Below are positions 12,001 through 22,500 of a stretch of DNA of 64,000 bases, in pieces. The position numbers and the translations under genes were made by a program. Below the pieces are notes generated by a model that saw only the letters and a program-made list of their open reading frames with translations, had not been told where the DNA came from and searched no databases. Where the stretch lies: contig NC_079882.1 of assembly GCF_029227915.1 (NCBI RefSeq), forward strand, positions 10,044,001 through 10,108,000. Direction: 5' to 3'. Origin of the DNA: Hydractinia symbiolongicarpus (taxonomy: Eukaryota; Cnidaria; Hydrozoa; Anthoathecata; Hydractiniidae). Within the stretch, counting starts at the first letter, position 1; every line of letters starts with the position of its first letter.

Positions 12001-13868
12001 AAATAAGTTTTTGAGCATGCAAGTATTTTTATCTTTTCACCTGAGTACTAGATACATTTTTTTAATGAGACAAATTATTATTATTATTTTCTCTTTGCAA
12101 ACTAAAAAATATAAACTGCATGCGTTCTGCGAAAATACATAGAAAAATATGCTTGTCGTAACACCCTCCTCCGTTGTTATTTTTAATTATTTTTTGGTTG
12201 TTTTTTTTTCGACCATAAATTCTTATTCTTCCATGAACTTTCATTAAATCGAACATTCGCTAATTCAAAAAAAAAAATACATATAAAATATGCTTGTCAT
12301 AACACCCTATTCCGTTGTTATTTTTGTTATTATTTTTATTGTTGTTGTTTCGACCATACATTCTCGATAAAATTATTTTCAAATCATCGACCGACTGATG
12401 GTAAACTACTATCTACTTCGCCCGTAGAACAACTATTAAGTTGGAGTCACCTTATTTCTAAAATCCAATTTCTAATAAAAATTTGATATGCAAAAGATTT
12501 TTTAGATGGAAAAAAAACAAAGACACAAGATTATACGCATCTATTGTTTAATATTTTTAATGTTATTCATGATCCATAGAGACAATCACGATTGATAAAG
12601 ATGATCGCGATTGCATCGTTATTTTTTTTAATGCATAGCGACTGTCGCGAAATTCTTCGTTAACATTTTTTCTATCGCAATGTTCACCATTGGATCGTGG
12701 ATCGTTATTGTCGCGCGCTCGCGATGTTAGGTGTCCTAATTCCAGTACTGTACTTTGTTTCACCTTATTTCTAAAATCCAATTTCTAATAAAAATTTGAG
12801 ATGCAAAAGATTTTTTAGATGGAAAAAAAACAAAGACACAAGATTATACGCATCTATTGTTTATTATTTTTAATGTTATTCATGATCCATAGAGACAATC
12901 ACGATTGATAAAGATGATCGCGATTGCATCGTTATTTTTTTTAATGCATAGCGACTGTCGCGAAATTCTTCGTTAACATTTTTTCTATCGCAATGTTCAC
13001 CATTGGATCGTGGATCGTTATTGTCGCGCGCTCACGATGTTAGGTGTCCTAATTCCAGTACTGTACTTTGTTTCACCTAGCAGCATCTTTTTTCCTGCTG
13101 AGCAAATGCCGGATAGATAGATAAATGTGCATATTTTACATGGCTAGCCTCACAAATATCGAGAGATATACCCTGGCTATTATTTCCAGGAGGGGTCATG
13201 ACTTTGATGGGGACCCTTGGAGTATTTACTGCTCTCTTTGAGCTACGCAAACTCAATTAGGGTCAGCGCTCCGCCAGAAAACTCCCTGCAACATCCAACG
13301 GCCCACACAATGTGCCATCTCCCCAATTTCCCTCACATGGCTGGGGTTAACTAAAAATGTAAACAATAAGGTGCTAAGATAGAAAATTGATGCTTCATTA
13401 CAATTAAAAACTGGGTGTTTTATAAAACGCTGCACTGGCCTAAACAGCCCCTGTGGTTTTTGTGCATTTTCAGAGGCGAGTTCTGTACCCTCATTTCTTG
13501 CTCTCCTTTTTTATTGTGTTAGCATAATTTTTTTACTATACTTCTTTTATTTAGCTAATTAAGAAATCCTTCTACACAGTGATTAATTTAAAATAATTTA
13601 GTAACGTGTAAGCGTTCATAGGGATTCAGTATTTCTAAAGAGTTCTCCCAGCGTTTTTTGCAGTGTTCTACTATATAGTCAGCTTTGAACATCGTTTTGG
13701 GTATGAGTGACTTACGTTATAGATATGATAGGATGATCCAACAACAGTAGTAACAAAATTGTCTGAACCTCTAGCTTCCAGGCATAATGGAATGTGATTA
13801 GATACAAAACCAAGAGCCCTAAAGGGGGAAAACACCTGACTTTCCATTTTGATTTTTCTTTCTGCCAT
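5..13868 (-). CDS. WDR36: WDR36/Utp21 WD40-repeat protein, N-terminal half (3' part beyond the left edge)
   Basis: Member of the WDR36/Utp21 family, a nucleolar tandem beta-propeller subunit of the small-subunit processome needed for 18S rRNA maturation. Exons in transcript order: 13716-13868, 9381-9408, 5293-5393, 5104-5218, 3620-3752, 2720-2774, 2519-2651, 2266-2441, 1869-1989, 1714-1779, 1557-1637, 364-503, 176-293, 5-87. All junctions are GT/AG and phases join without a break, giving 501 codons. The start at 13868 precedes FRALGFVSNHIP, matching the family's FRALG-FSNDIP amino end. Further family matches are HPSTYLNKILLGS, DGKPIMATGSSSG, WDLEKK, GHSAPPT, LPPIT and AVDISSCGNF. Human WDR36 is roughly 900 residues, so about half is missing to the left. 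The 28-nt exon 2 supplies the residues between the first two blocks. Introns 1 and 2 are about 4 kb each and carry DNA transposons. The family call is firm; exact ends of the small exons are less certain. Confidence 0.93.
3921..4225 (+). mobile_element. Possible solo LTR with adjacent primer-site-like sequence
   Basis: A 305-bp stretch begins TGTAACG and ends TTAAACA. It is followed after one base by TGGCGACGG, which resembles the TGGCGAC primer-binding start seen after the 5' LTR of several Ty3/gypsy lineages. A TATA-like ACTATATATGC precedes the right end. It lies in WDR36 intron 4. No second LTR or coding remnant was found. From about 4380 to 4560 there is a weak short-period repeat around TGTCTTTGTTGAC, possibly part of the same element. 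Confidence 0.35.
7495..9032. mobile_element. TIR DNA transposon (ACTCCAGTAAAAA ends), WDR36 intron 2
   Basis: The left end ACTCCAGTAAAAA (from 7495) is matched as an inverted repeat by TTTTTACTGGAGT ending at 9032, 1.54 kb away. A TTA triplet lies near each outer edge, which could be a target duplication, but the left edge carries extra bases (AAGGGGC), so this is uncertain. No intact transposase is present; the ORFs inside are short and unconvincing. Probably a decayed or non-autonomous element. Confidence 0.5.
10069..10813. mobile_element. Non-autonomous TIR element A (CAGTACT ends, TA target site)
   Basis: This 745-bp element is flanked by TA on both sides. The left end CAGTACTATGAAAAGG continues into TTTGTTAACATCGTG. 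The right end is its inverted counterpart (CACGATGTTAACAAA to CACAGTACTG). The interior carries many CCACGA/TCGTGG-type motifs and no coding capacity. The TA target and CAGT start fit the pogo/Tc1-mariner superfamily. Lies in WDR36 intron 1. Confidence 0.75.
11600..13063. mobile_element. Non-autonomous TIR element B (CAGTACTGGAAT ends) with duplicated right end
   Basis: The left end CAGTACTGGAATCAGGACA at 11600 follows TA. The inverted right end TGTCCTAATTCCAGTACTG, followed by TA, occurs at 12750 and again at 13063 because of a 313-bp tandem duplication. The terminal CAGTACTG is shared with element A, so the two appear to be one family. The interior is rich in ATCGCGA/TCGTGG-like motifs. No transposase. 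Confidence 0.7.
12448..13073. repeat. Two tandem copies of a 313-bp unit
   Basis: Copy 1 is 12448-12760 and copy 2 is 12761-13073. They are nearly identical; differences include GATATGC versus GAGATGC and GCTCGCG versus GCTCACG. Each contains the right end of element B plus 10 bp of flank, so the duplication happened after insertion. Confidence 0.9.
13085..13480. repeat. Possible dispersed repeat of higher GC content
   Basis: This part of WDR36 intron 1 is markedly richer in G+C than its surroundings (for example GACTTTGATGGGGACCCTTG and CCTCACATGGCTGGGGTTAA). No ORF or splice pattern supports an exon. It may be an old SINE/LINE fragment; no second copy is present in the window. Confidence 0.25.
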
Positions 13869-16528
13869 GTTTTCAACGTCTCGCTATGCCAATCTCTCCA
13901 AACAGACTTTAATAACCATAAAAAAAATTTCCCGAGACAAAAAAGCTACTCACGTGTTATGGAGGTGCAGGGCAATATCCCGCGCTGTAACCCTTTTAAG
14001 TCTGTTTTTTAAATCCTTTTTTATTCCTCGCACGATATCACTGTTTCAATTTTTGTTTCCATTGCGTCAAAATAAATTTATCCTCATTTCCTCAGGGAAG
14101 CAGTAGTTCTTTTCTTGATGAACTGCAAATTTGCTTGAGATATCTATCTTTAATTCGACTGTAATTTCACCAGTGTTCAATTGTCCTGTCCCCATGAATG
14201 AAATGGAAAATCCGCGAGTTATTTCTTGTTTCACGTAAAGATTTTATTAGACCTTAGTCACAAGAAAATGCTTACCTAACACGTACCGCTCTTTATATTT
14301 TTAGGAAATTAAAATTTTGTTTAAAATTAACCATCTCTGTATTCATCTCTGTATTCATACGTTCGGCCGTTTTGGTGTATGTTTTATGACAACGTAAATA
14401 TTACGCACGAAAAATATATAAGCAGTATTTTCAAAAACGTATAGGTTTTCAGTAAATGTTTTTGGTTGAATTTATAGTTCAAAAACCGGTACAGTAAAAC
14501 CTTACAGCGGATATTCTTTATACCTCTCTAATAAAACGGACAAGCTTTCATCAACTCTCCGTAGCGGACACCTAGCGGAAGTTACTGATCTTTCTATAGC
14601 GTACACGCCCAACAATGGATCATAACAATGGATCAATGGACAAACAATCCTTTTTTGTCCATTATATTAATTGTCTATAGGCTCTTTTTTCTTACAAAAC
14701 CTGCCTTTTGACACACTTTACGATAGATTTTACTTTACCCCAACACCCCAACAACAAGTTTTGGACGCAATATAAGGCAATCACGTTGCGTTAATTTTGA
14801 AAACACGTACAATCTTGTATAGGAAACTTCTTTAGTGGATGTATGGGTAAACGATATATTTTCTAACAGTTTATTTGCATATAAAAAGGTTGTAAGGCAT
14901 AGATAAGAAAAGGATACAAATTAGGATATTGTATGTACTAGTCACTCCACACACAACAAGTCGCTCCACACTTTGTTTCTCACTTTTGGTGGATCCTCAC
15001 TTAACAGACTCTCCACCCCTCAACGTGTGTTCCACATTTAAACAGTTGCTTTACACCTTAATCTGTTAGGGTGGCCGACATCTTTTTGTTGTTATTATTT
15101 TGCTAAAGACGTATCAAAATGGCTGAATATGCTAACTCGTAAGGTATGTGACTAAAATAGAGGCATACACTATATTTTTTATCTTCTGCCAGATTCTAAA
15201 TGGAATGAAGAATTGACGGAGGAAGAAGTAATTGTTCCTAACGATCCTGGAGATAAGTCTAAATTTGGCGCTTTATTAAACAAAACTTGCACTGTTGCAG
15301 TGTGGAGCGGCAGGTGTTTAAAGCGACTGTGTGCGGAAAAAACAATCCATCGATGCTTGACACACGCAAGATTTCACATTTAGTAGTGTGTTAGTTCGGC
15401 TTTGATAATTAAATTTGGAATTAATACTAAAATCAAGTGTTTGTAAGTCTTTTTACTCATATTGTTAATACAGGTTACGTACAAATTTATTAAACATCAC
15501 CAATGCAAATTATGTGTCAAAGATTATACATAGAGACGAAACAAATTTCTCACATTGCAATTTTTAACGCATTTCTTTTAACGGACCAAAAAATAATTAG
15601 CTTTTCAAAATTTGAGTTACAAGGGTAGCTAAGAACCTAGACAGTTTTTGTTTGAAACCGCTCGGTAGCTCAATGTCTTGTTTCCGATCATGGCACTTTT
15701 ATTAATAGTAAATTCTCAGAAGTTACGGCGTACTATAGAGGGATGGATTTTGACCGATGTTTACGATAGATCTACGTATTCCGCTGTGTAAGCGTTACTA
15801 AAGCTTAACAATATCACACAGTTTTGGAAAAATAATGTTATATAAAAACGCATGCAATTAATAAAATATAAAAATAAAATATTTTAAAATTAACACCTGG
15901 TAAAAAATAAACTTGCCGTTGGAGTTAGATTTAAAGTTAGAAATATTCAAGCGTAAAAAAAAAAAACAGTTAAAGTCACCCAGAAAATTCAAAGAAAAGC
16001 AAAAATAATAGTGCTAGAAAAATATAGTTCTAAATGTACCTTAATCCCTTTCTTTTATAACGCTTCCTTTATTATTACCAAGTCCTCTACTTTTCAGTAC
16101 TTTCGCAACCGTTAGTTTTTGCGCAGATATATAGAAACATTTGATGAAATATTCTTACTTAGACAATAGAGCTCGCACAGTAAAACACGCTAATGTTTTT
16201 ACCACATGGGCGCATTATTTAAACTAATATTAATAATTAAAACACGCAAAAAAGTTTTTTGGAAAATCTTTTCGATTTCGCGCCTTTTTGTGTAAAAAAG
16301 GTTTATTTTGCACGCATTCGCTTCAAAAAAAAGTTGGAAAAATTACAGGAAATAAGGCAACATCATATATGCGTTCGTGCTAAGAAGTTATAAAGTCGTG
16401 TAAATAAATAAGAATAAATTAGTAAAAAACATATGAAAACACACAAAATGTAAGCGAAATTTTTGCGACAAACAATTTCAAAAATTATATCCTAGAAATC
16501 ACAAATTATTCAGCCATGGTTCACGCAT
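13869..16528. other. Intergenic region between WDR36 start and LIMPETin stop
   Basis: About 2.7 kb upstream of WDR36 and downstream of LIMPETin. It holds a pogo-type TIR fragment near 14492 and an exon-like fragment near 15190-15310. Otherwise it is AT-rich sequence with no gene I can support. The stretch at 13869-14010 probably contains the WDR36 promoter. Confidence 0.6.
14492..14620. mobile_element. Pogo/Tigger-type terminal repeat fragment
   Basis: Starts with CAGTAAAACCTTACAGCGGA after TA, then GTAGCGGACACC and TCTATAGCGTACAC. These are iterated motifs typical of pogo/Tigger ends and similar to the element at 16810. No matching right end was found. Confidence 0.5.
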
Positions 16529-19500
16529 TTATTTACATTCTAAGCAGTAACGACTTCCATCTCTCACAACAAACTTTGCACCAGCAAGCATCGCCTTGCA
16601 GTTGGTACAACTAAAGCATTTACTGTGCCAGTATTTTCGATCGTAATCGATAAATTTCGTGTTTCCCTCGATGGGCTCGTAACATGCCGCACATCTCTTG
16701 GCATGATTTGATAAATAGCATTCTTCGCAAAACGGTTTCTCTTCGTTCTTGTAAAACTGAATACCTACAGAAAAAATCAATTAAGTACAGGTTAAAAATT
16801 TTAAAGTTACAGCAAAACTTCATTACAGCGGACACCTCTCTACAACAGACACTTTTATAAGAAACGAATTAAAATACGGTCAAACTCTCATAACAAAAAA
16901 ATAATTTACATTTCCCCTAGAACTGATCTCTCTATAGCGGACACACCCAACAATGTGTCATATAAAATTATTCTTGTCAGAAGTATGTCTATACTTTACT
17001 TAAGACAATAATGTAAATAAACTTGTCTCCTGAAGTCATAGTAAAATCTTAAAGTTCTTTTGTGAAGCCTTCAATCTGTTTTCCGTTTTTGAATGAAATA
17101 TACCACATTTACAATATGTTGTCCTTAGGCTCTTTCTTCTCCCAAAACCAAACCCTGAAGACAATTTGCGGTTGATTTCTCTTTATCTCAACCTCAACAC
17201 TCCCAAGCAGGTTTTAAAGCCATAAAAGCCAGGTTGGGAAGATCCACTAAGTAGCGGATACCTTTTCTAGGTCCCGATAGTATCCACTATAGATAGGTTC
17301 TACTGCATAAAACGGAAAAAATCTGCAACATACCGCCAAGCTCCTTTTCGCAATTCGTACAAAGAAAACACTCAGTGTGAAAAGCATTCCCTTCAAACTT
17401 AACTGTTGAACCTCTGATCAGGTTGTCGCATTTAGAACATGTCTAAAAATGAAAATTGCGTTATAAAAGTACTCCTTATGGATTATTGACTAATTTAACA
17501 AATCATAAATTAAAAAAAAAATCGTGAGTGGGTTAAAGGACTACCTTGGCGGCAACTTCGAAACAAGCATTGCAAAGTCTTCTTCCATCGCTTTTCCGAA
17601 TGAACTTCTGTGATCCAATAGGCTTTTCACATGACGAGCAGAGAAAACATCGCTCGTGGAAATAATCATTCCCCACTCCCACCTTCTTTTCTTCGGAAAA
17701 AAATGATTCGTTGCACTTGTGGCAAAACTGTGATTTCTCTGGATCAACCCCTCTACATTTGTGACAGACTGGAATATCATTCACGAACGAAAATGTTTGA
17801 CTTTCCTGTGGTTAAAAAAAAATTAATAAAACACCAGACGAAATCCAGGAAATTATTGCTCACATTTCCAAAAAACAAAAATCTCTTTAACACATTATTG
17901 GCAAAGAAAAAGTAAAAAGTAAAAATTTAACTCCAAATTACTTGTACACAAACATTCTGTACGAATAAATTTTTTAAAAATTACTATGGCAACAAGATAA
18001 TTAATTAAAAAATTTATGCACTCACTAATGGTTTCTTGCATTGGGAGCATGTCAAACATTCCTTATGGTAATGTCGATTTTTCACAAACATGTCTTTACA
18101 TTCTGGTGATATAGGCTCCTCACATTTGAAGCATGTATTAGCAATCGATTCATTATAGCAGAGTTGGCAGTATGGATGATTATTGATGATAATATACTTC
18201 TTACCAGTCAATTTTTCTTCACATTCAAAACAACAAAAGTGATCCACATGCCAAGTTTGTTCCATTGCTTTAGTATACTCCCCAGTATATATCAGCTAAA
18301 AAATAAAAATAACTCACTGAATATTAAGCTTCGATATTTATTATTAAAATTTAAAAGAAAGAAAATTGCTTTTACTTCTTCGCAGGCATGACATCTTGGT
18401 TTTATCTTTTCTGCCCAATGTCTTCCACAATACAAGTTATTTTCATGAAGGAAATAAACCAAATCAACCAACTGTGCATCGTCAACACAACAACTAAAAC
18501 ATTGTGGATGCCAGCAGCCATCTGCACCAACCCTTTCAGCAAACACAGCCATTTGACCAGGATTGATCGTATCAGAGCAACCTTTGCATTTGGCAGAAGT
18601 TGATAGTGCACCCCTAACTGCACCTGTACAGAGAAAATATGTTGTTAGTCAACATACCAACTTTTTGACGAAGTCCTGAGCTTATGCAATATTAAACTTA
18701 AAATCTAAAAAAGCACCCTGCGGTTTCTATTTTTAATATTTCAACAACAACAAAAAAATACATAGACCCGGGTATGGTATAATCAATATATGAACGAATC
18801 AAAACTTTATCATTTCAGAAAACATAATAAATAGGATGGCTTACCAACACCAAGAGCTTTTTTAACTCGTTTTTTAGCTAAATCTTCAAACGAAGTTTTT
18901 GATGATTCAGTCAAGAAATTAGCAGCTGCACTATGATAATCTTGTAACGGAAGTTGATGCATTAATTGTCTGGCACGGAAGTTTGCACCTTCTGTGTTAA
19001 CCTTTGGTATATTCTCTTTAGAGAAGTTCCTCATATATAATTGAAGCTTAAATAAAGACAACAGAATAATACTACATCAGAAAGAACTAAATCTGCAATA
19101 TGAATTATTGCAGGCCTAAACCATTAACTATTACTCGATATTGCCTGGCGCTTGTATGAATAGTGGAGTGTTTTAATTGCCTAAATAAATACCTTATAAA
19201 TGCCTTATAAAAACTATACTTCCAATTAAATATGATTAATAAAAGTTTGTGTGTAAATCCTGATTAAATGTATAGAAAAGTTTGAAATTACTTTTTGTGT
19301 ACCAACAACAGAACAACAAGCTTCTCCAATCGGATCAATGGTTTTAAACGATATCATGAATTTCATTGGAAATCCAGTTTAGAGAAAAAAAAACTGTAAA
19401 TCAAATAGCCAATAGTCTCTTCGTGCAATTCATATTTGCACATTGACAGGAAAAACAATGCTAAACCCTAGAAGTTACACTGATGTAATTTCAACAGAGA

Positions 19501-22500
19501 ATTTTGTTCAGATATTAGGAATCTTGGTTGAATCGTTTTTAATTCTTTTTACAAATTTTTACTCCACCAATTTTAACTCACCAACCATAGCATTATGATG
19601 CATTATATTTAGAATGACCACCTGCTATGTTAAAGCAATTACCCAAAAAGTTGTAGGAAAACAAAATAATACTGTTTTTTATCAACAAATAATAAAAAGG
19701 CATATCCACTAGGTTTCAAAAGAAGTATAATTTGATACTTCTTTGAAATGCAATGCTACTTTTTACAAGTGCACTTTTTAAATAAACTAAATTTAATTGG
19801 AAAGATATAAAAGAAATAAAATAACATCAAAAACAAAGGAAAAAAGTGTCTTCTGTGTTATAATAAAGCGTTGATAAACATTCCAAGGTAACAAATTTGG
19901 CTGTGCAAGTGTTATCAAGCAAAGATCTGCTTCAGACAAGGTCTGGAATACCTAAAAAAATTACCTGTGAAGTTCGAAGTCCTCGTGGTACCCAAGTAAA
20001 TCCTTCAGTCAATGCCTTATCATATTCTGAAAGGAGTGGTGGCAATATTTCCATGACATTCAGTCTATCAAATGGGTGTCCAGCAGTGTTTTGAGGAATA
20101 TCGTGCTTCCAGAGAGGACATCTGCACTTACTACATCCAGGCCTGCAAATACAGTACAACTTTAATGATATATACACCTTTTTATTAGAACAATTTTAAA
20201 AAACCAATGATAAATGGATTGACTAAAAAGTGAGAGCAAAATATAAACAATAGCAAAAGTGAAAATTTACCTCCAGGGATGTTTCAAAAATCCAGTACAT
20301 TTGACTTTGCATTCCAAGCAGAGTATTCCTTCGAGTTCATCTCCTGCAATGCCAGGAAGCTAAAAAAAATTACAAGGTAAGCTTTAAGTCAGATGGATTG
20401 CAGGACTTGAATTCCAATATGAGTATGCAAAACCACACTCATACAGCTATAGCTAGCAGCATAAGGAACTGTAAATTAAAAAAAAAAAATTAACATAGCC
20501 TGTAAACCAAGACTTCCGTGTAAAAGTACTCGTGCAGAGTATTGTTTTTCTTGATTATATTTTATCGTTAGATTTTTTAAATTATTTTTTTTAGTGATAC
20601 ACAAAAAAGAATAAAAGGTGTCGAAAAATAAATAGCATAGTACGCACACAATCTTTTAACACACTTTTGAACAACCAATAGTTTAAACAAAAAAAGATCT
20701 TTGTTGGCCACTCTTGTTGAGTTGAATTAAATCAACTCCATAAGAATATGTAACAATAGGTATATTTGCACATCAATAAAATTCTTCCCTGAATTTTACA
20801 TACATAGTGGGATATAATACAAAATCAATATCGATATATACTTCAGCTTTAATAGCATTTTGTTTTGTGGTAAAATACAGAACATTTAAATAACTTATGA
20901 TAGCTTCTGGATATTTTTGTAACAAAACACATAAGTGTTAAGGTTTGACAAGGATCAAACTTTCAGCTACATTCCAGAAAGTATAAATTAAAAATATTTC
21001 AGACAGTTTTTTTTTTAAATATTTTAAAAAAGATTGTTTAAAAGATAAATATACTTGTTTTACTTTAAAAATGTGGCAACCACAACCAAGGAATATTTTT
21101 AAATTTTTGCTTTGCGGAGTTCTGTTAGTTGGGTTATATTAGAATTTGTGATTGTATCCAGAATTTTTTAGTGCAGTTTCGTAGTATGGGACAGATTCGT
21201 TAAATATAGCTTCATGTGATATATATAGTGGATCTGCTCATTTCCTTTCATGTTGCCGAAAAATGCATGTTCAATATGTTAAATTTTCTGACGTCAACAA
21301 CACAACTTTAAAGTCAATATCTTATATTAAATTAATGAACCATTACAGTGCATTCAAAACTTTGAGGCCAAATAACTTGGAAACGAGGTGATGACGTCAA
21401 TGATTTTTCACCGCATAGGTAACTAGGGACCACCTAGGACCAATTTGGGTATTTTCCCAAACCTGGGTCCCAAAATCCGTTTTGGAATGGACGGGTTGAT
21501 GACGTTATCAAAAAAACCTTCAAACCCTAAATCTCTGCAACCGTTTGTTAAAAGTGCATGATCCTGTACATTTTCTTGATCAGTGTTTCAAGATCTGTAC
21601 AATGAAGGCAACAGGTATACAAATTTCTAAGAAAAAAATTTGGGTTTAGACGGGCTATTGCTGACGTAAGCAAAATTTTTAAGCCCTTATATCTCATTAA
21701 CCACTCATCAAAAGCACATGATCATATACATATTCTTGACCAGCGTTTTAACCCCTACACATTACACAGGCCACAAATAAGCTAAATTTCACCAATTTTT
21801 TTTTGGTATATGCCATGCCGACATCAACAAAATATCTAAAACAACCTATTTTACCATTGTCCTTATGCCTAAGTGGATTTCTCCACGGGCGTTATCGACT
21901 AGTGTTTATATATTAGACTAACATCAATGTGGCCATTCATTTCATTACTAAAACATTATTCCAGAGCTGCCTGTGTATGAGATAGTCAAATTGTAATTTT
22001 AATGAATGACTTATATAAAGATTGCTGAACCAAACTAATTATGGCTACCTTATTTCCAAATAATAACTATCATGATATTAACATGATGAAAATTATGCAA
22101 ATATCTAACAATTTCAAAGAGTTTAATTAATGGAATTCACATAAATTGATTTACAAAAAGCATTTAAATAACGCAAAAAAGACAATCTTCAAAAAGTCTA
22201 CAATATCAGTCTGCCTTGATCACATTAGTTAAACTGTATCAGGACAATGCTAACATTTTTTGCATGTGATAAACAAAGTATGCATGTGAGCTTTGTATTG
22301 TATTTGCTAGAAAAACTTTTTGAACTTTAAAACAGTAGATTAACTAGTACCTTTTTTAACGTCCTGGATATTTACATGACACTTAAATAAGTGGCATTTA
22401 ATTAACACAAACTTTGAAAATCCACATTAATTTTGTGCCTAATTAATTTGTAATCGCACAAGTAAACGTCCACTTCAAACGTGAATTCCTGATTTTTCGT

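Noticed and set aside
13253-13435. 60-codon minus-strand ORF in WDR36 intron 1
   Set aside because: No match to WDR36, whose exons already join in phase; it comes from a GC-richer repeat.
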